The position numbers and the translations under genes were made by a program. 7,367 nucleotides of DNA, taken from NCBI GenBank assembly GCA_018970625.1, contig JAGWVZ010000174.1, positions 1-7,367 on the forward strand, written 5' to 3'. Below, piece after piece: positions 1 to 6,981 of the stretch. Every line of letters starts with the position of its first letter. Position 1 is the first letter of the stretch. The notes under the pieces were generated by a model. It was not told the DNA's origin. It made no database searches and saw only the letters and a list, made by a program, of their open reading frames with translations. Source of the DNA: Myxococcales bacterium. GTDB taxonomy: Bacteria > Myxococcota > Bradymonadia > REDH01.

Positions 1-29
1 GGCGTCGTGTGAAGTCCAGAACATCGCGT

Positions 30-67
30 CGTGATGTCGCAACACCTCCGGGGGTTGCAACATCACG
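30..67. promoter_or_regulatory. Imperfect inverted repeat upstream of the Fe-S oxidoreductase gene
   Basis: Positions 30-46 pair with 51-67 around a four-base centre (47-50), with mismatches only at 38/59 and 44/53, giving 15 paired positions. The outer arms are CGTGATGT (30-37) and ACATCACG (60-67). The right arm also contains the 8-bp palindrome GTTGCAAC (54-61). A related half-site, ACATCGCG, lies just to the left at 21-28. No T-run follows on either strand, so a classical intrinsic terminator is unlikely. An operator for a dimeric regulator of the downstream gene is one reading; a terminator or mRNA hairpin ending an upstream gene is the alternative. The regulator cannot be named from sequence. 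Confidence 0.5.
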
Positions 68-182
68 CTGAATGATGACTCATTCCCGGCGGCGACGTCT
101 GTATCATTGCCGCAGCGCGTCGTATCTGGTAACTGCGGGCGCCCGCGTCTGCTCGAACCTGCACGGATCCCGGACCTTTCCC

Positions 183-2213
183 ATGCAAATCGCTATCTCG
201 ATCTTCGTCGCCCTGGTGGTTGCCGGTGGCTTCTCGATCGCCGGTTTCTTCATCTTCTGGCTGCTTCGATATGTCGCGGCCGGTCGGTCCGATGCACGGT
301 CCAATCTGGACAACCTGCAGCCCCGCGTCGCCGGCTTCATCAAGTATGTGTTTGGCCAGGCGCGCACCATCCGTGAGTTCGGCGGATGGGTTCACTTCTT
401 TATCTTCTGGGGTTTTGTTGTTCTGCAGGCCGAGACCATCGAATACTTCATCCGCGGATTTTTTCCCGACTTCCGCTGGTCGCGGTTCATCGGTTGGGAC
501 GCCTACAACGGCGTCGTCTTTGTGCAGGACCTCTTCAGCTTCCTTGTGGTGCTGGCCGTCACCGTCGCCATCATCCGCCGGTTTGTGATTCGACCTGAAC
601 ACACCACCCAGTCGCGCGACGCCGCCATCATTCTGGGTCTCGAGGTTGCGTTGCTCGGCACCCGCTTTGTTGCGCACGGCGCTGAGTTTGCTGCCGCCGC
701 CAACATGCATGAGATCGGTTGGAACCCTTCCTTCACCCCGTTCTCCTACGCCGCCTCGCTGCCCTTTGGAGGGTTGTACGCGCACCCGCATCACAGCGCG
801 CTGCACGCGCTCCATGTCGCCATGTATCTGGCGCACGTCACGGTCGTGGTCGTCTTCGCCAACTGGATCGCCACCGGTGGCAAGCACCTGCACCTGATTG
901 GTGCCACCTCGAACGTTTTCTTCCGCAAGCTGGAACCGAACGGCGCCCTGTACCCTATCGACCTCGAAGACGAGAACGCGGAGTACTTTGGCGCAAGCAA
1001 AATGGAAGACCTGTCCTGGAAGCAGCTTCTGGACACCTACGCATGCACCGAATGTGCGCGGTGTGAGCACTACTGCCCGGCCTTCAACACCGGCAAAGAG
1101 CTCAACCCCATGATGATCATCCAGAAGCTGAAGACTCACGTCAAAGAGAAGGGCAAGGCCGTCTACCGTGAAAAAAAGGAAGACACCTTTGGCAAGCTCG
1201 CGGGTGATATCATCAGCAAGGAAGAGCTTATGGCCTGCACCACCTGCGGTGCATGTGTCGCCAACTGCCCTGTCTTCATTGAGCACGTCGATACCATCAT
1301 CGACATGCGCCGCTATCTGGTGCTCACCGAGTCTGACGTACCCGCCGAGCTCACGCGTACGTTCAAGAACATCGAGAACAGCTCCAATCCATGGGGTGTC
1401 TCGAACTCAAAGCGTGCCGACTGGGCCAAAGGTCTCGACATTCCGCTGATGAGCGAGCTTGAGTCAACGCCAGACTATCTGTTCTGGGTTGGCTGCGCCG
1501 GTTCATTCGACGACCGTCAGAAGAAAGTCACCATCGCGACCTCCAAGATTCTCAAGGCCGCCGGCGTCTCGTACGCCATCCTTGGCCCCGAAGAGGGTTG
1601 CACGGGCGACCCCGCACGCCGCATCGGCAATGAGTACCTGTACTGGAGTGTCGCAACGGCCAACGTGGAGACCCTGAACAACTACAAGGTCACCAAGGTC
1701 ATCACGACCTGCCCACACTGTCTGCATACCATCGGTAAGGAGTACCCGCAGCTCGGTGGTAACTACGAGGTTGTGCACCACACCAAGCTGTTGAGTGACC
1801 TGATCGCGGCAGGCCGAATCCAGCTCACCTCACGTGGTGACCGCAGCATCGTGTATCACGACTCGTGCTACATCGGGCGCTGGAACAACGATACCTCGTC
1901 GCCGCGCGACGTGCTGGCAGCTGTGCCAGGCGTCAGTCTCAGGGAGATGGCGTGGAACAGGCGCACCGCGCTTTGCTGTGGAGCCGGTGGCGGCCGCATG
2001 TGGATGGAAGAGCATCAGGGCAAGCGTGTGAACGTGCACCGCGCTGACATGGCCATTGAAGCCGGCGCCAGCACGCTCGTCGTCAACTGTCCGTTCTGCA
2101 TGACCATGCTCACCGATGGACTCGCGCAACGCGAGTCGACCATGAACTCCATGGACCTCGCTGAATTGGTCGCCGAGTCACTTGTCGTGCCCGAAGTGCA
2201 GGCAGCAGAGTAA
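183..2213 (+). CDS. Membrane-anchored Fe-S oxidoreductase, EtfAB:menaquinone oxidoreductase-like (CCG domains)
   Basis: This 676-aa protein probably takes electrons from electron-transfer flavoprotein and passes them to the membrane quinone pool during fatty-acid or acyl-CoA oxidation. The N-terminal ~240 residues are a NarI-like membrane domain with about five hydrophobic segments (near 3-30, 66-90, 108-132, 147-172 and 204-230). Membrane-associated histidines such as H71, H165, H211 and H218 could bind haem b. Next come two 4Fe-4S motifs: C288/C291/C294/C298-P and C352/C355/C358/C362-P. Two CCG domains of the heterodisulfide-reductase HdrB/GlpC type follow: C438, C473, C510/C513, then C562, C598-C599, C636/C639. 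The first domain has Gly-Cys where the canonical form has Cys-Cys. The reading frame opens further upstream (ATG at 72), but that extension is Arg-rich and low-complexity; ATG 183 leads straight into the first membrane helix, so I chose it. No clear Shine-Dalgarno precedes it. No etfAB genes lie in the window. The family is secure from motifs; the exact electron donor and acceptor are inferred. Confidence 0.92.
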   Translation: MQIAISIFVALVVAGGFSIAGFFIFWLLRYVAAGRSDARSNLDNLQPRVAGFIKYVFGQARTIREFGGWVHFFIFWGFVVLQAETIEYFIRGFFPDFRWSRFIGWDAYNGVVFVQDLFSFLVVLAVTVAIIRRFVIRPEHTTQSRDAAIILGLEVALLGTRFVAHGAEFAAAANMHEIGWNPSFTPFSYAASLPFGGLYAHPHHSALHALHVAMYLAHVTVVVVFANWIATGGKHLHLIGATSNVFFRKLEPNGALYPIDLEDENAEYFGASKMEDLSWKQLLDTYACTECARCEHYCPAFNTGKELNPMMIIQKLKTHVKEKGKAVYREKKEDTFGKLAGDIISKEELMACTTCGACVANCPVFIEHVDTIIDMRRYLVLTESDVPAELTRTFKNIENSSNPWGVSNSKRADWAKGLDIPLMSELESTPDYLFWVGCAGSFDDRQKKVTIATSKILKAAGVSYAILGPEEGCTGDPARRIGNEYLYWSVATANVETLNNYKVTKVITTCPHCLHTIGKEYPQLGGNYEVVHHTKLLSDLIAAGRIQLTSRGDRSIVYHDSCYIGRWNNDTSSPRDVLAAVPGVSLREMAWNRRTALCCGAGGGRMWMEEHQGKRVNVHRADMAIEAGASTLVVNCPFCMTMLTDGLAQRESTMNSMDLAELVAESLVVPEVQAAE

Positions 2214-2216
2214 TCC

Positions 2217-2246
2217 ACACTGCCACGGCCCACCGCCGTGAAGTGT
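2217..2246 (+). terminator. Candidate hairpin after the Fe-S oxidoreductase gene
   Basis: CACGGC (2224-2229) pairs with GCCGTG (2235-2240) around a five-base loop. ACACT (2217-2221) pairs with AGTGT (2242-2246) below a small asymmetric internal loop. The structure begins four bases after the TAA stop at 2211-2213, where a terminator or 3'-end stabiliser would be expected. No run of T follows, so it is not a canonical intrinsic terminator. Confidence 0.4.
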
Positions 2247-2271
2247 CATGAGACCGGGTTGTTGAGTTGAA

Positions 2272-2312
2272 GCTTTGCCGAGAGGGTTGCGGCGCGAGAC
2301 CGCCAGCAAAGC
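2272..2312 (+). other. Second inverted repeat in the gap before the MFS gene
   Basis: GCTTTGC (2272-2278) is complementary to GCAAAGC (2306-2312). Inside the 27-base spacer, GCGG (2289-2292) can pair with CCGC (2300-2303). The element lies in the 5' leader region of the transporter gene, about 110 bp before its ATG. It could be a leader hairpin or chance complementarity. The rest of the 2214-2423 gap shows no convincing promoter and no small gene. Confidence 0.25.
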
Positions 2313-2423
2313 GGCGAGCTTGATTCTGCGCCTATTTGTGCCCTCGGGGACCTGCATGTGCTCTCCTGCATCTGAATCGCGGTTGCTGCGACGCCTCTCG
2401 TTTCCCGTGTTCACCGGTACATC

Positions 2424-3692
2424 ATGACGACTCATCCCGTGGACCCTGCTCGCCGCAAAGCCGTCATGCTGACGGTCTTCGTGACCATCTTTCTGGATTT
2501 GCTGGGTTTTGGGCTCATCATTCCCGTGCTGCCGTTTTACGCTGAGTCCTTCGGCGCCCGCCCGTCCGTCGTCACCTGGCTGGGGTCGATCTACTCCCTC
2601 ATGCAGCTGGTCTTTGCACCCTTCTGGGGAAGGCTCAGCGACCGAATAGGTCGCCGCCCTGTCATGCTCGTCAGTGTCTTCGCCAGCGTTGTCGGTTACG
2701 GATTGCTGGGCTTTGCCGGCTCGCTCTGGATGCTGTTTCTGGCGCGCGCGCTGTCGGGGTTTGGTAACGCCAACATCGCCACCGCGCAGGCCGCGATCGC
2801 GGATGTGACCCCGCCAGAAGACCGGGCCAAAGGCATGGGGCTGGTGGGCGCGGCGTTCGGGCTGGGTTTTATCTTTGGTCCGGCCATTGGCGGCCTTCTG
2901 GGTCAGTGGGGCCCCAACGCTCCGGCTCTTTTTGCCGCTGGTCTTGCCATCGGAAACCTGCTGCTTGCCTGGTTCATTCTTCCAGAGACCCGTCGCTCCG
3001 AGCAGACGCCACGCATGGGGCAGTCGGGGCTAGCGGCGCTGCGCATGGCATCTGCGGTTCGCGGTGTGCCATCCGTGCTCGGGGCAAGCCTGATTCTATC
3101 GTGCGGTTTTTCGATGATAGAACAGACGCTTGCGCTGCTTATGGAGGCTGTCTGGGTGGTCGGTGCGCCGCCGCGAGGTCTTGGGCTGGCGTTCGGGACC
3201 CCCGAGGCGCATCGCGCCGGAGCAGGACTCACTGCGGGCTTTCTGGTCGTCGTTGGTCTCACAGCGGCGGTGGTTCAGGGCGGCGTCGTCGGACGGCTTA
3301 CGCCAAAATTCGGCGAACCTCGGCTCATCTTCACCGGTTTTAGTGTTCTGGCGGTGGGTCTCTATCTGGTGCCGATTCTGGCGGCAACGGCCCCCTACCA
3401 GACCATGTTTCTGGTCGCGTTCTGTCTGGCGGCCGGAACCGGGCTCGCCACGCCATCTCTGAACAGCCTGCTCTCCAGAAGATCATCGGGAGAGGTTCAG
3501 GGAGCTGCTCTGGGGATGGGCCAGTCTGCCTCTGCACTGGGCCGTGTTGTGGGGCCGGGTGTTTCGGGGTGGTTGTTTGAAGTCTGGTCTGGACTACCCT
3601 TCGTCACTGGCGCGACGCTGATGCTGGCGGGGGCGTTTTCTTTCTGGCGTTCCGAGCGACGACTGCGCGTTAGCCCTTCCACGGTGCCCTGA
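2424..3692 (+). CDS. Major facilitator superfamily drug efflux transporter, TetA-like (DHA1 type)
   Basis: This 422-aa inner-membrane protein is a probable proton-coupled efflux pump with the 12-helix DHA1 plan, and its length is typical of TetA relatives. The first helix carries D25-L-L-G-F-G-L-I-I-P-V-L-P-F-Y39, a signature of the tetracycline-antiporter branch. Motif A is G69-R-L-S-D-R-I-G-R-R-P79 in the loop between helices 2 and 3. R108 with G112, N115 and N117 fits motif B in helix 4. Motif C, the antiporter signature, is G146-LGFIFGPAIGG (146-157) in helix 5. The second half has a degenerate motif A (G289-R-L-T-P-K-F-G297) and a conserved P344-S-L ... Q359-G stretch. The region around 245-270 is longer and more polar than expected between helices 7 and 8. 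Substrate cannot be read from sequence, and sugar or multidrug efflux is as possible as tetracycline. The ATG at 2424 lacks an obvious Shine-Dalgarno, but the family's N-terminus fits it. Confidence 0.92.
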   Translation: MTTHPVDPARRKAVMLTVFVTIFLDLLGFGLIIPVLPFYAESFGARPSVVTWLGSIYSLMQLVFAPFWGRLSDRIGRRPVMLVSVFASVVGYGLLGFAGSLWMLFLARALSGFGNANIATAQAAIADVTPPEDRAKGMGLVGAAFGLGFIFGPAIGGLLGQWGPNAPALFAAGLAIGNLLLAWFILPETRRSEQTPRMGQSGLAALRMASAVRGVPSVLGASLILSCGFSMIEQTLALLMEAVWVVGAPPRGLGLAFGTPEAHRAGAGLTAGFLVVVGLTAAVVQGGVVGRLTPKFGEPRLIFTGFSVLAVGLYLVPILAATAPYQTMFLVAFCLAAGTGLATPSLNSLLSRRSSGEVQGAALGMGQSASALGRVVGPGVSGWLFEVWSGLPFVTGATLMLAGAFSFWRSERRLRVSPSTVP

Positions 3693-3817
3693 CGCACGCG
3701 ACACCACTTGCCCGTGCCGGACAGACCCACGACTCAGCGGATTTGGGAGGGCGCCCCTGCACGCTGCAACTAGAGAGGATGGTCGGAAAACAGGGCGGTC
3801 GATGATTGTGTCCCGCG

Positions 3818-4534
3818 TTACTCGAGCGGCGCACACACCAACTCGATGGAGTCAATCAGGTCTCCCGCTCCTCCCCGAATACCCACGACGACATGGTTGG
3901 GTGGACAGTTGCGGGCATAGGGGAGTCCGCCTCCACCGCCGATACGTTCCAGCGTGGTGGTCCGACCGCCGACCGTTGCACGGGTGGCGCGCGTGACTTC
4001 TTCTCGCACGCTGACCAGCTGCGCGAGCAGCTCGTCGAACCGATCGATCTCTTCCAGCGTCTTTCCGCCGACGCGCACGCAATCCTCGGCCTCAAGCGCT
4101 TCTTCGGATTGCACGGCCCGGTCGGCCAGGTCCGCCCAGATGATATCGAGGCCGGCAATCACCTCGTCGCGCGTCGGCGGCGCGGCCTGTCCGGCGATCA
4201 GCAGCGGCGCGCGCGAAATCTCGCCAGCAGACCCCAGCTCTACTCCCACAAACAGTGTTCGGCCGTAGAGCTCGGACGGAATAGGCTCGTTTGCGCCGAG
4301 CTGTATTTCATACATTCCCTCGGCCACGCTCACGAATCGAGCTTCGGTCCAGAGCGCATCGCCGCCGGTTTCGGCCTCATACAGACGAAACTGCACAGGA
4401 AACACTCCGCTGATAGGACGAGACTCCCCATCAACGAGCTCACCGGTGAACGTCACAAGCGCCGCTCCATCGGCAGCAGCCGAGGGCGCAAACGCAAGCA
4501 GACTGAGCAAAAGCGTGGCAAAGGTGGAGCGCAT
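3818..4534 (-). CDS. Secreted modular protein with an N-terminal 'LYDA-GG-LW.E' domain and a C-terminal Cys-bounded module
   Basis: This 238-aa protein has a clear Sec signal peptide: a basic start, a hydrophobic stretch at 6-16, and probable cleavage near A20/A21. Residues ~27-114 resemble a domain common at the start of bacterial extracellular and tail-fibre-like proteins, with F29-x-G-E-L, F49-R-L-Y-E-A-E-T-G-G-D-A-L-W-T-E64, a G-M-Y-E-I-Q-L-G core, and an E105-I-S-R tail where relatives have an E-x-x-P-R-like segment. Residues ~120-195 are charged, predicted helical, and could form a coiled coil. The C-terminus (C210-P-P-N-H-V-V-V-G-I-R ... I227-D-S-I-E-L-V-C234) matches a recurrent secreted-protein pattern in which two cysteines bracket a V-x-G-x-x-G-x-x-G-x-x-I-D core. 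The extra cysteine C152 has no obvious partner. It is the last gene of the minus-strand cluster, 119 bp after the barrel gene. No enzyme residues are recognisable; binding, adhesion or surface structure is the best guess. The signal peptide supports the ATG at 4534. Confidence 0.85.
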   Translation of the reverse strand: MRSTFATLLLSLLAFAPSAAADGAALVTFTGELVDGESRPISGVFPVQFRLYEAETGGDALWTEARFVSVAEGMYEIQLGANEPIPSELYGRTLFVGVELGSAGEISRAPLLIAGQAAPPTRDEVIAGLDIIWADLADRAVQSEEALEAEDCVRVGGKTLEEIDRFDELLAQLVSVREEVTRATRATVGGRTTTLERIGGGGGLPYARNCPPNHVVVGIRGGAGDLIDSIELVCAPLE

Positions 4535-4601
4535 GATTCCAAGCGGGCAATATTCAGGGGTCGCCTACAGGATCGGGTTGTTTCACCAAACTATTCCCGC
4601 A

Positions 4602-4643
4602 CGCAACACGTTTGCGAAGGCAGGGCGGTGCTCGACCCACCGC
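4602..4643 (-). other. Two small hairpins between the barrel gene and the secreted-protein gene
   Basis: GCGGTG (4625-4630) pairs with CACCGC (4638-4643) around a seven-base loop, starting about ten bases after the barrel gene's stop on the minus strand. Further downstream, CGCAA (4602-4606) pairs with TTGCG (4612-4616). Neither is followed by a T-run on the minus strand. They could attenuate or stabilise a shared transcript, or mark a transcript end. The other bases of this 119-bp gap show no convincing promoter. Confidence 0.25.
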
Positions 4644-4653
4644 AGGTGCGTTT

Positions 4654-6285
4654 TCAAAGCCGGGTAATCAACACCAGACTGCCGCCCGCGAATCCCGGAT
4701 AATTGCGGCAAATTCCGTTGATGCACTTGATGCCACCTCTCTGCGTGCCTCCCGTAGCCTGCAGCGTAAAGCGATCGTCGATAAACCACTGAAGAATTCC
4801 GGCGTAGAAGAAATTGGTCACGCCCTCGGTTTCGTTGGTGGTGTCATAACCGAACTCAAAGGTCAGGGCTCCCGTGCTCGCACGTTCCAGACCGAACAAT
4901 GTTGAACCCCGTTGATAGGGATCATCACCCAGAGTTCTGAATTCATTAAATGATTGAACGTGCAAAGACCATGGGCCCGAAATGGATTGCAGCCAGTCTA
5001 CGTCGAAGTGACGCAGGGTCTTGAATTGTGCGTCTTCGCCTCGGGTGCTGGTCTCGTCACGATAGCCGCCGTTCATTACCAGACGAGACAGACCATTCTG
5101 GTAGTACAGCTCATAGCCTGCGTAGCCATGCACCTGGCGCAGTTCGTTATCTTCGCCTGGGTTGGTGTATCGCACCATGCCGTTGACGTTGAGTGACAGG
5201 TCGAGCGCAGAAATGTAGCGCTCTGCTCGTACACGACCGCCCTGATAATGGTCGAAGATCAGTACTTCCTGGTCGAACCGTTCCAGCGAGGGCGGGGCAA
5301 AGTAGAGAAACGGCTGGGTCGTGACGTTGTTGTTGGACGCGAGAACGGACATGGTATCGACGCGGATACCTTCCAGCAGTAAGTTGTAGTCGTCGAAACG
5401 CAGGTCGGCAGTGCCATAGATGGTGGAGCCGTTTTGCTCTTCTCCGAGGATGGTGCGCGACTGCCACGCGCCTTCGGCGTAGAGGGCGAGCCAGTCGACC
5501 GCCGAGGGCATGCTGAAGGATGCGCCGACGGTCTCGCCGTGATCGCGCCGGGGGATCGCATCGAGGTTTTGCAGGGCGCGGTCTCGCAACGGGCCTGCGG
5601 GTAGCGCCATGGCGATGTCAAACTGGTCGTCCCAGTCGGTGTCACCGGGTTCGGCATACAAGCCCATGACGCCAAACTCGAATCCATCGACGGCGGTGAC
5701 GAGCAATTCGCCGCCTGCGAGCACGTCCTGAGTGGGTTCCACGTAGCGTTGCGTGACGGCGTCGATGTTGACCGGGTTGGAGCGGCCTGCAAACACGAGC
5801 GCCCGATGTGTGTCCGCTTCGTGTGCAATCCATCCGCCCCGCAAGGCGACATCGAGGCCTTGTTCATCGATCTTTCGCATCGAGAGCACCGCGCCACGGC
5901 CCAGCTGCTGGTAGAAGTCTCCGACCTCAAAGCGTAGCTGCCCTACCCGGTAGCGGATGTTGATCCGTTCGAGCTGTGCGGTTGACCGATACAGGTCGTT
6001 CGCATTCTCAAATGCGAACGAATCAATGCGTACGGCTGTGGCGAGGTTTCCGGCGTTGCCGTTCAGGTTAAGACGGTTGAGCAGGGCACCGTAGGAGTCG
6101 TCGCCGTCGAGTCCGTTCTGATTGTTGCCGCGGTATTCCAGCGTGAGCGTGTCTGTCATGGACACACGGGTATTCTGCGCCCCGGACTGGGCCGACGAAG
6201 CGGTTGGGAGTGCGAGCAGCACCAGACAAGCGGTGCTTACGAAGGGCAGCGGTTTGCGAATCGCGCGCGACGCAGAACTAGGCAT
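4654..6285 (-). CDS. Exported outer-membrane beta-barrel-like protein (DUF6029-like)
   Basis: This 543-aa protein begins with a signal peptide: basic residues R7, R10 and K11, a hydrophobic core at 14-27, and likely cleavage after S-S-A32. The remainder alternates polar and hydrophobic residues with many aromatics and regularly spaced Gly/Asn/Asp turns, as in an outer-membrane beta-barrel. The segment G122-D-F-Y-Q-Q-L-G-R-G-A-V-L-S-M-R-K138 and the C-terminal stretch G-G-I-K-C521-I-N-G-I-C526-R recall proteins annotated DUF6029; that is from memory, not a search. The predicted mature part has only these two cysteines; the other one (C20) lies in the signal peptide. The reading frame stays open upstream to 6705 across the TlpA gene, but that stretch is antisense-like, Arg/His-rich and unconvincing. 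ATG 6285 gives the signal peptide directly. The gene follows the TlpA gene after 83 bp on the same strand, suggesting co-transcription. Its function is unknown: a porin, a secretion channel or a surface scaffold are all possible. Confidence 0.85.
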   Translation of the reverse strand: MPSSASRAIRKPLPFVSTACLVLLALPTASSAQSGAQNTRVSMTDTLTLEYRGNNQNGLDGDDSYGALLNRLNLNGNAGNLATAVRIDSFAFENANDLYRSTAQLERINIRYRVGQLRFEVGDFYQQLGRGAVLSMRKIDEQGLDVALRGGWIAHEADTHRALVFAGRSNPVNIDAVTQRYVEPTQDVLAGGELLVTAVDGFEFGVMGLYAEPGDTDWDDQFDIAMALPAGPLRDRALQNLDAIPRRDHGETVGASFSMPSAVDWLALYAEGAWQSRTILGEEQNGSTIYGTADLRFDDYNLLLEGIRVDTMSVLASNNNVTTQPFLYFAPPSLERFDQEVLIFDHYQGGRVRAERYISALDLSLNVNGMVRYTNPGEDNELRQVHGYAGYELYYQNGLSRLVMNGGYRDETSTRGEDAQFKTLRHFDVDWLQSISGPWSLHVQSFNEFRTLGDDPYQRGSTLFGLERASTGALTFEFGYDTTNETEGVTNFFYAGILQWFIDDRFTLQATGGTQRGGIKCINGICRNYPGFAGGSLVLITRL

Positions 6286-6368
6286 AGAAGGAACCGGCCA
6301 GGGCGGGTGTGTAAACTCAGGACGCTGGTGCACCACCCGCATAGCACAGTGTGTGGCGTCGTCGAACT

Positions 6369-6905
6369 TCAGGGAGCGGGCTGCTCTGCCAGCAGCGCCT
6401 GAATGACCTGTTCGTAGTGTACCTCGTCCCCTGTGCTGAACCCTTCGTGTGTCTCGACGATTCTTCCGTTTCGGTCGATGATGATGGTGAATGGGTTGTT
6501 GCCGCGCGGGTTGAGCAGCTGAGTGACGGAACCTTCGGGGTCGAGCAGAATCTGCATGGTCCAGTTGTTGCGTCGGACGATGGAGCGAACCTGTGAGAGG
6601 CTGTCGGGTTGGTCGGTGCTGATGGCCAGCACTTCGAGTCCCTGGTCGCCCCAGGTGTCCAGAAACCGCTGCATATGAGGGAGCTCCTGCAGACAGGGCC
6701 TGCACCAGGTGGCCCAGAAGCTGATGACGACGACCTTGCCGAGCAGGTCGCCGAGCTCGACGCGACCGCCATCGAGCGCCTCAATGCTGGCCGGCGGCGC
6801 GGGGGCACGTGAGGCGGGCTCGGCCAGCGCGGATTCCTGAGCGAGCGCGAGCGGCGAAGCCAGAGTGAGAGTGGCGAGGAGACCAGCAATAACAATTCGC
6901 TTCAT
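6369..6905 (-). CDS. TlpA-family periplasmic thioredoxin-like disulfide reductase
   Basis: This 178-aa protein has a signal peptide (M-K-R start, hydrophobic 4-20, cleavage near A22) and therefore probably acts in the periplasm. After an Ala/Pro-rich linker (~28-40) comes a TlpA/ResA/redoxin fold. Its active site is W64-A-T-W-C68-R-P-C71 at the start of the first active-site helix. The V-L-A-I-S-T-D strand at ~92-98 and N137-P138-F-T with the conserved cis-proline facing the active site complete the fold. The length is normal for the family. Such proteins reduce specific disulfides, for example in cytochrome c maturation or in envelope proteins, but no cytochrome-maturation gene is nearby. 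It sits between another thioredoxin-like gene (76 bp upstream) and the barrel gene (83 bp downstream) on the same strand. No Shine-Dalgarno is visible before the ATG at 6905; the signal peptide supports this start. Confidence 0.92.
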   Translation of the reverse strand: MKRIVIAGLLATLTLASPLALAQESALAEPASRAPAPPASIEALDGGRVELGDLLGKVVVISFWATWCRPCLQELPHMQRFLDTWGDQGLEVLAISTDQPDSLSQVRSIVRRNNWTMQILLDPEGSVTQLLNPRGNNPFTIIIDRNGRIVETHEGFSTGDEVHYEQVIQALLAEQPAP

Positions 6906-6926
6906 GCGGATGCCGTGAGGTGGGGT

Positions 6927-6947
6927 GAGGCCGGATGGAGCGGCCTC
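6927..6947 (-). other. Perfect 7-bp hairpin between the two thioredoxin-like genes
   Basis: GAGGCCG (6927-6933) pairs perfectly with CGGCCTC (6941-6947) around a seven-base loop. It lies midway in the 76-bp gap between the partial redoxin and the TlpA gene. No T-run follows on the minus strand, so full termination is doubtful. It may tune the ratio of the two products or protect mRNA ends. Confidence 0.4.
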
Positions 6948-6981
6948 GAAACGTGGCCCGAGCGAACAGATTCAGCGGTAC

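Noticed and set aside
72..182. Upstream start (ATG 72) for the Fe-S oxidoreductase
   Set aside because: It adds 37 Arg/Ser-rich residues before the first membrane helix, with no family support that I recall; ATG 183 is the simpler start.
63..1286. 407-aa minus-strand open frame opposite the Fe-S oxidoreductase gene
   Set aside because: It is rich in Gly, Arg, Asp and Val without hydrophobic or motif structure, and lies exactly antisense to a gene with unmistakable Fe-S motifs. GC-rich codon use leaves such frames open by chance.
3693..3817. Bidirectional terminator in the convergent gap
   Set aside because: Only a loop-less GGGCGCCC palindrome is visible, with no stem-loop plus T-run on either strand. 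I see no supported feature in this gap.
4535..4600. Promoter for the secreted-protein gene (TTGGTG / TAGGCG on the minus strand)
   Set aside because: The match to sigma-70 boxes is poor and similar matches occur by chance; not supportable.
3806..4702. 298-aa plus-strand open frame opposite the secreted-protein gene
   Set aside because: It has no recognisable domain, is Arg/His/Gln-rich, and runs through the intergenic gap and the 3' end of the barrel gene. The minus strand carries a signal peptide and recognisable domains.
6286..6705. N-terminal extension of the barrel reading frame across the TlpA gene
   Set aside because: The extension is rich in Arg, His and Pro and overlaps the well-supported TlpA coding sequence; the signal peptide begins exactly at ATG 6285.
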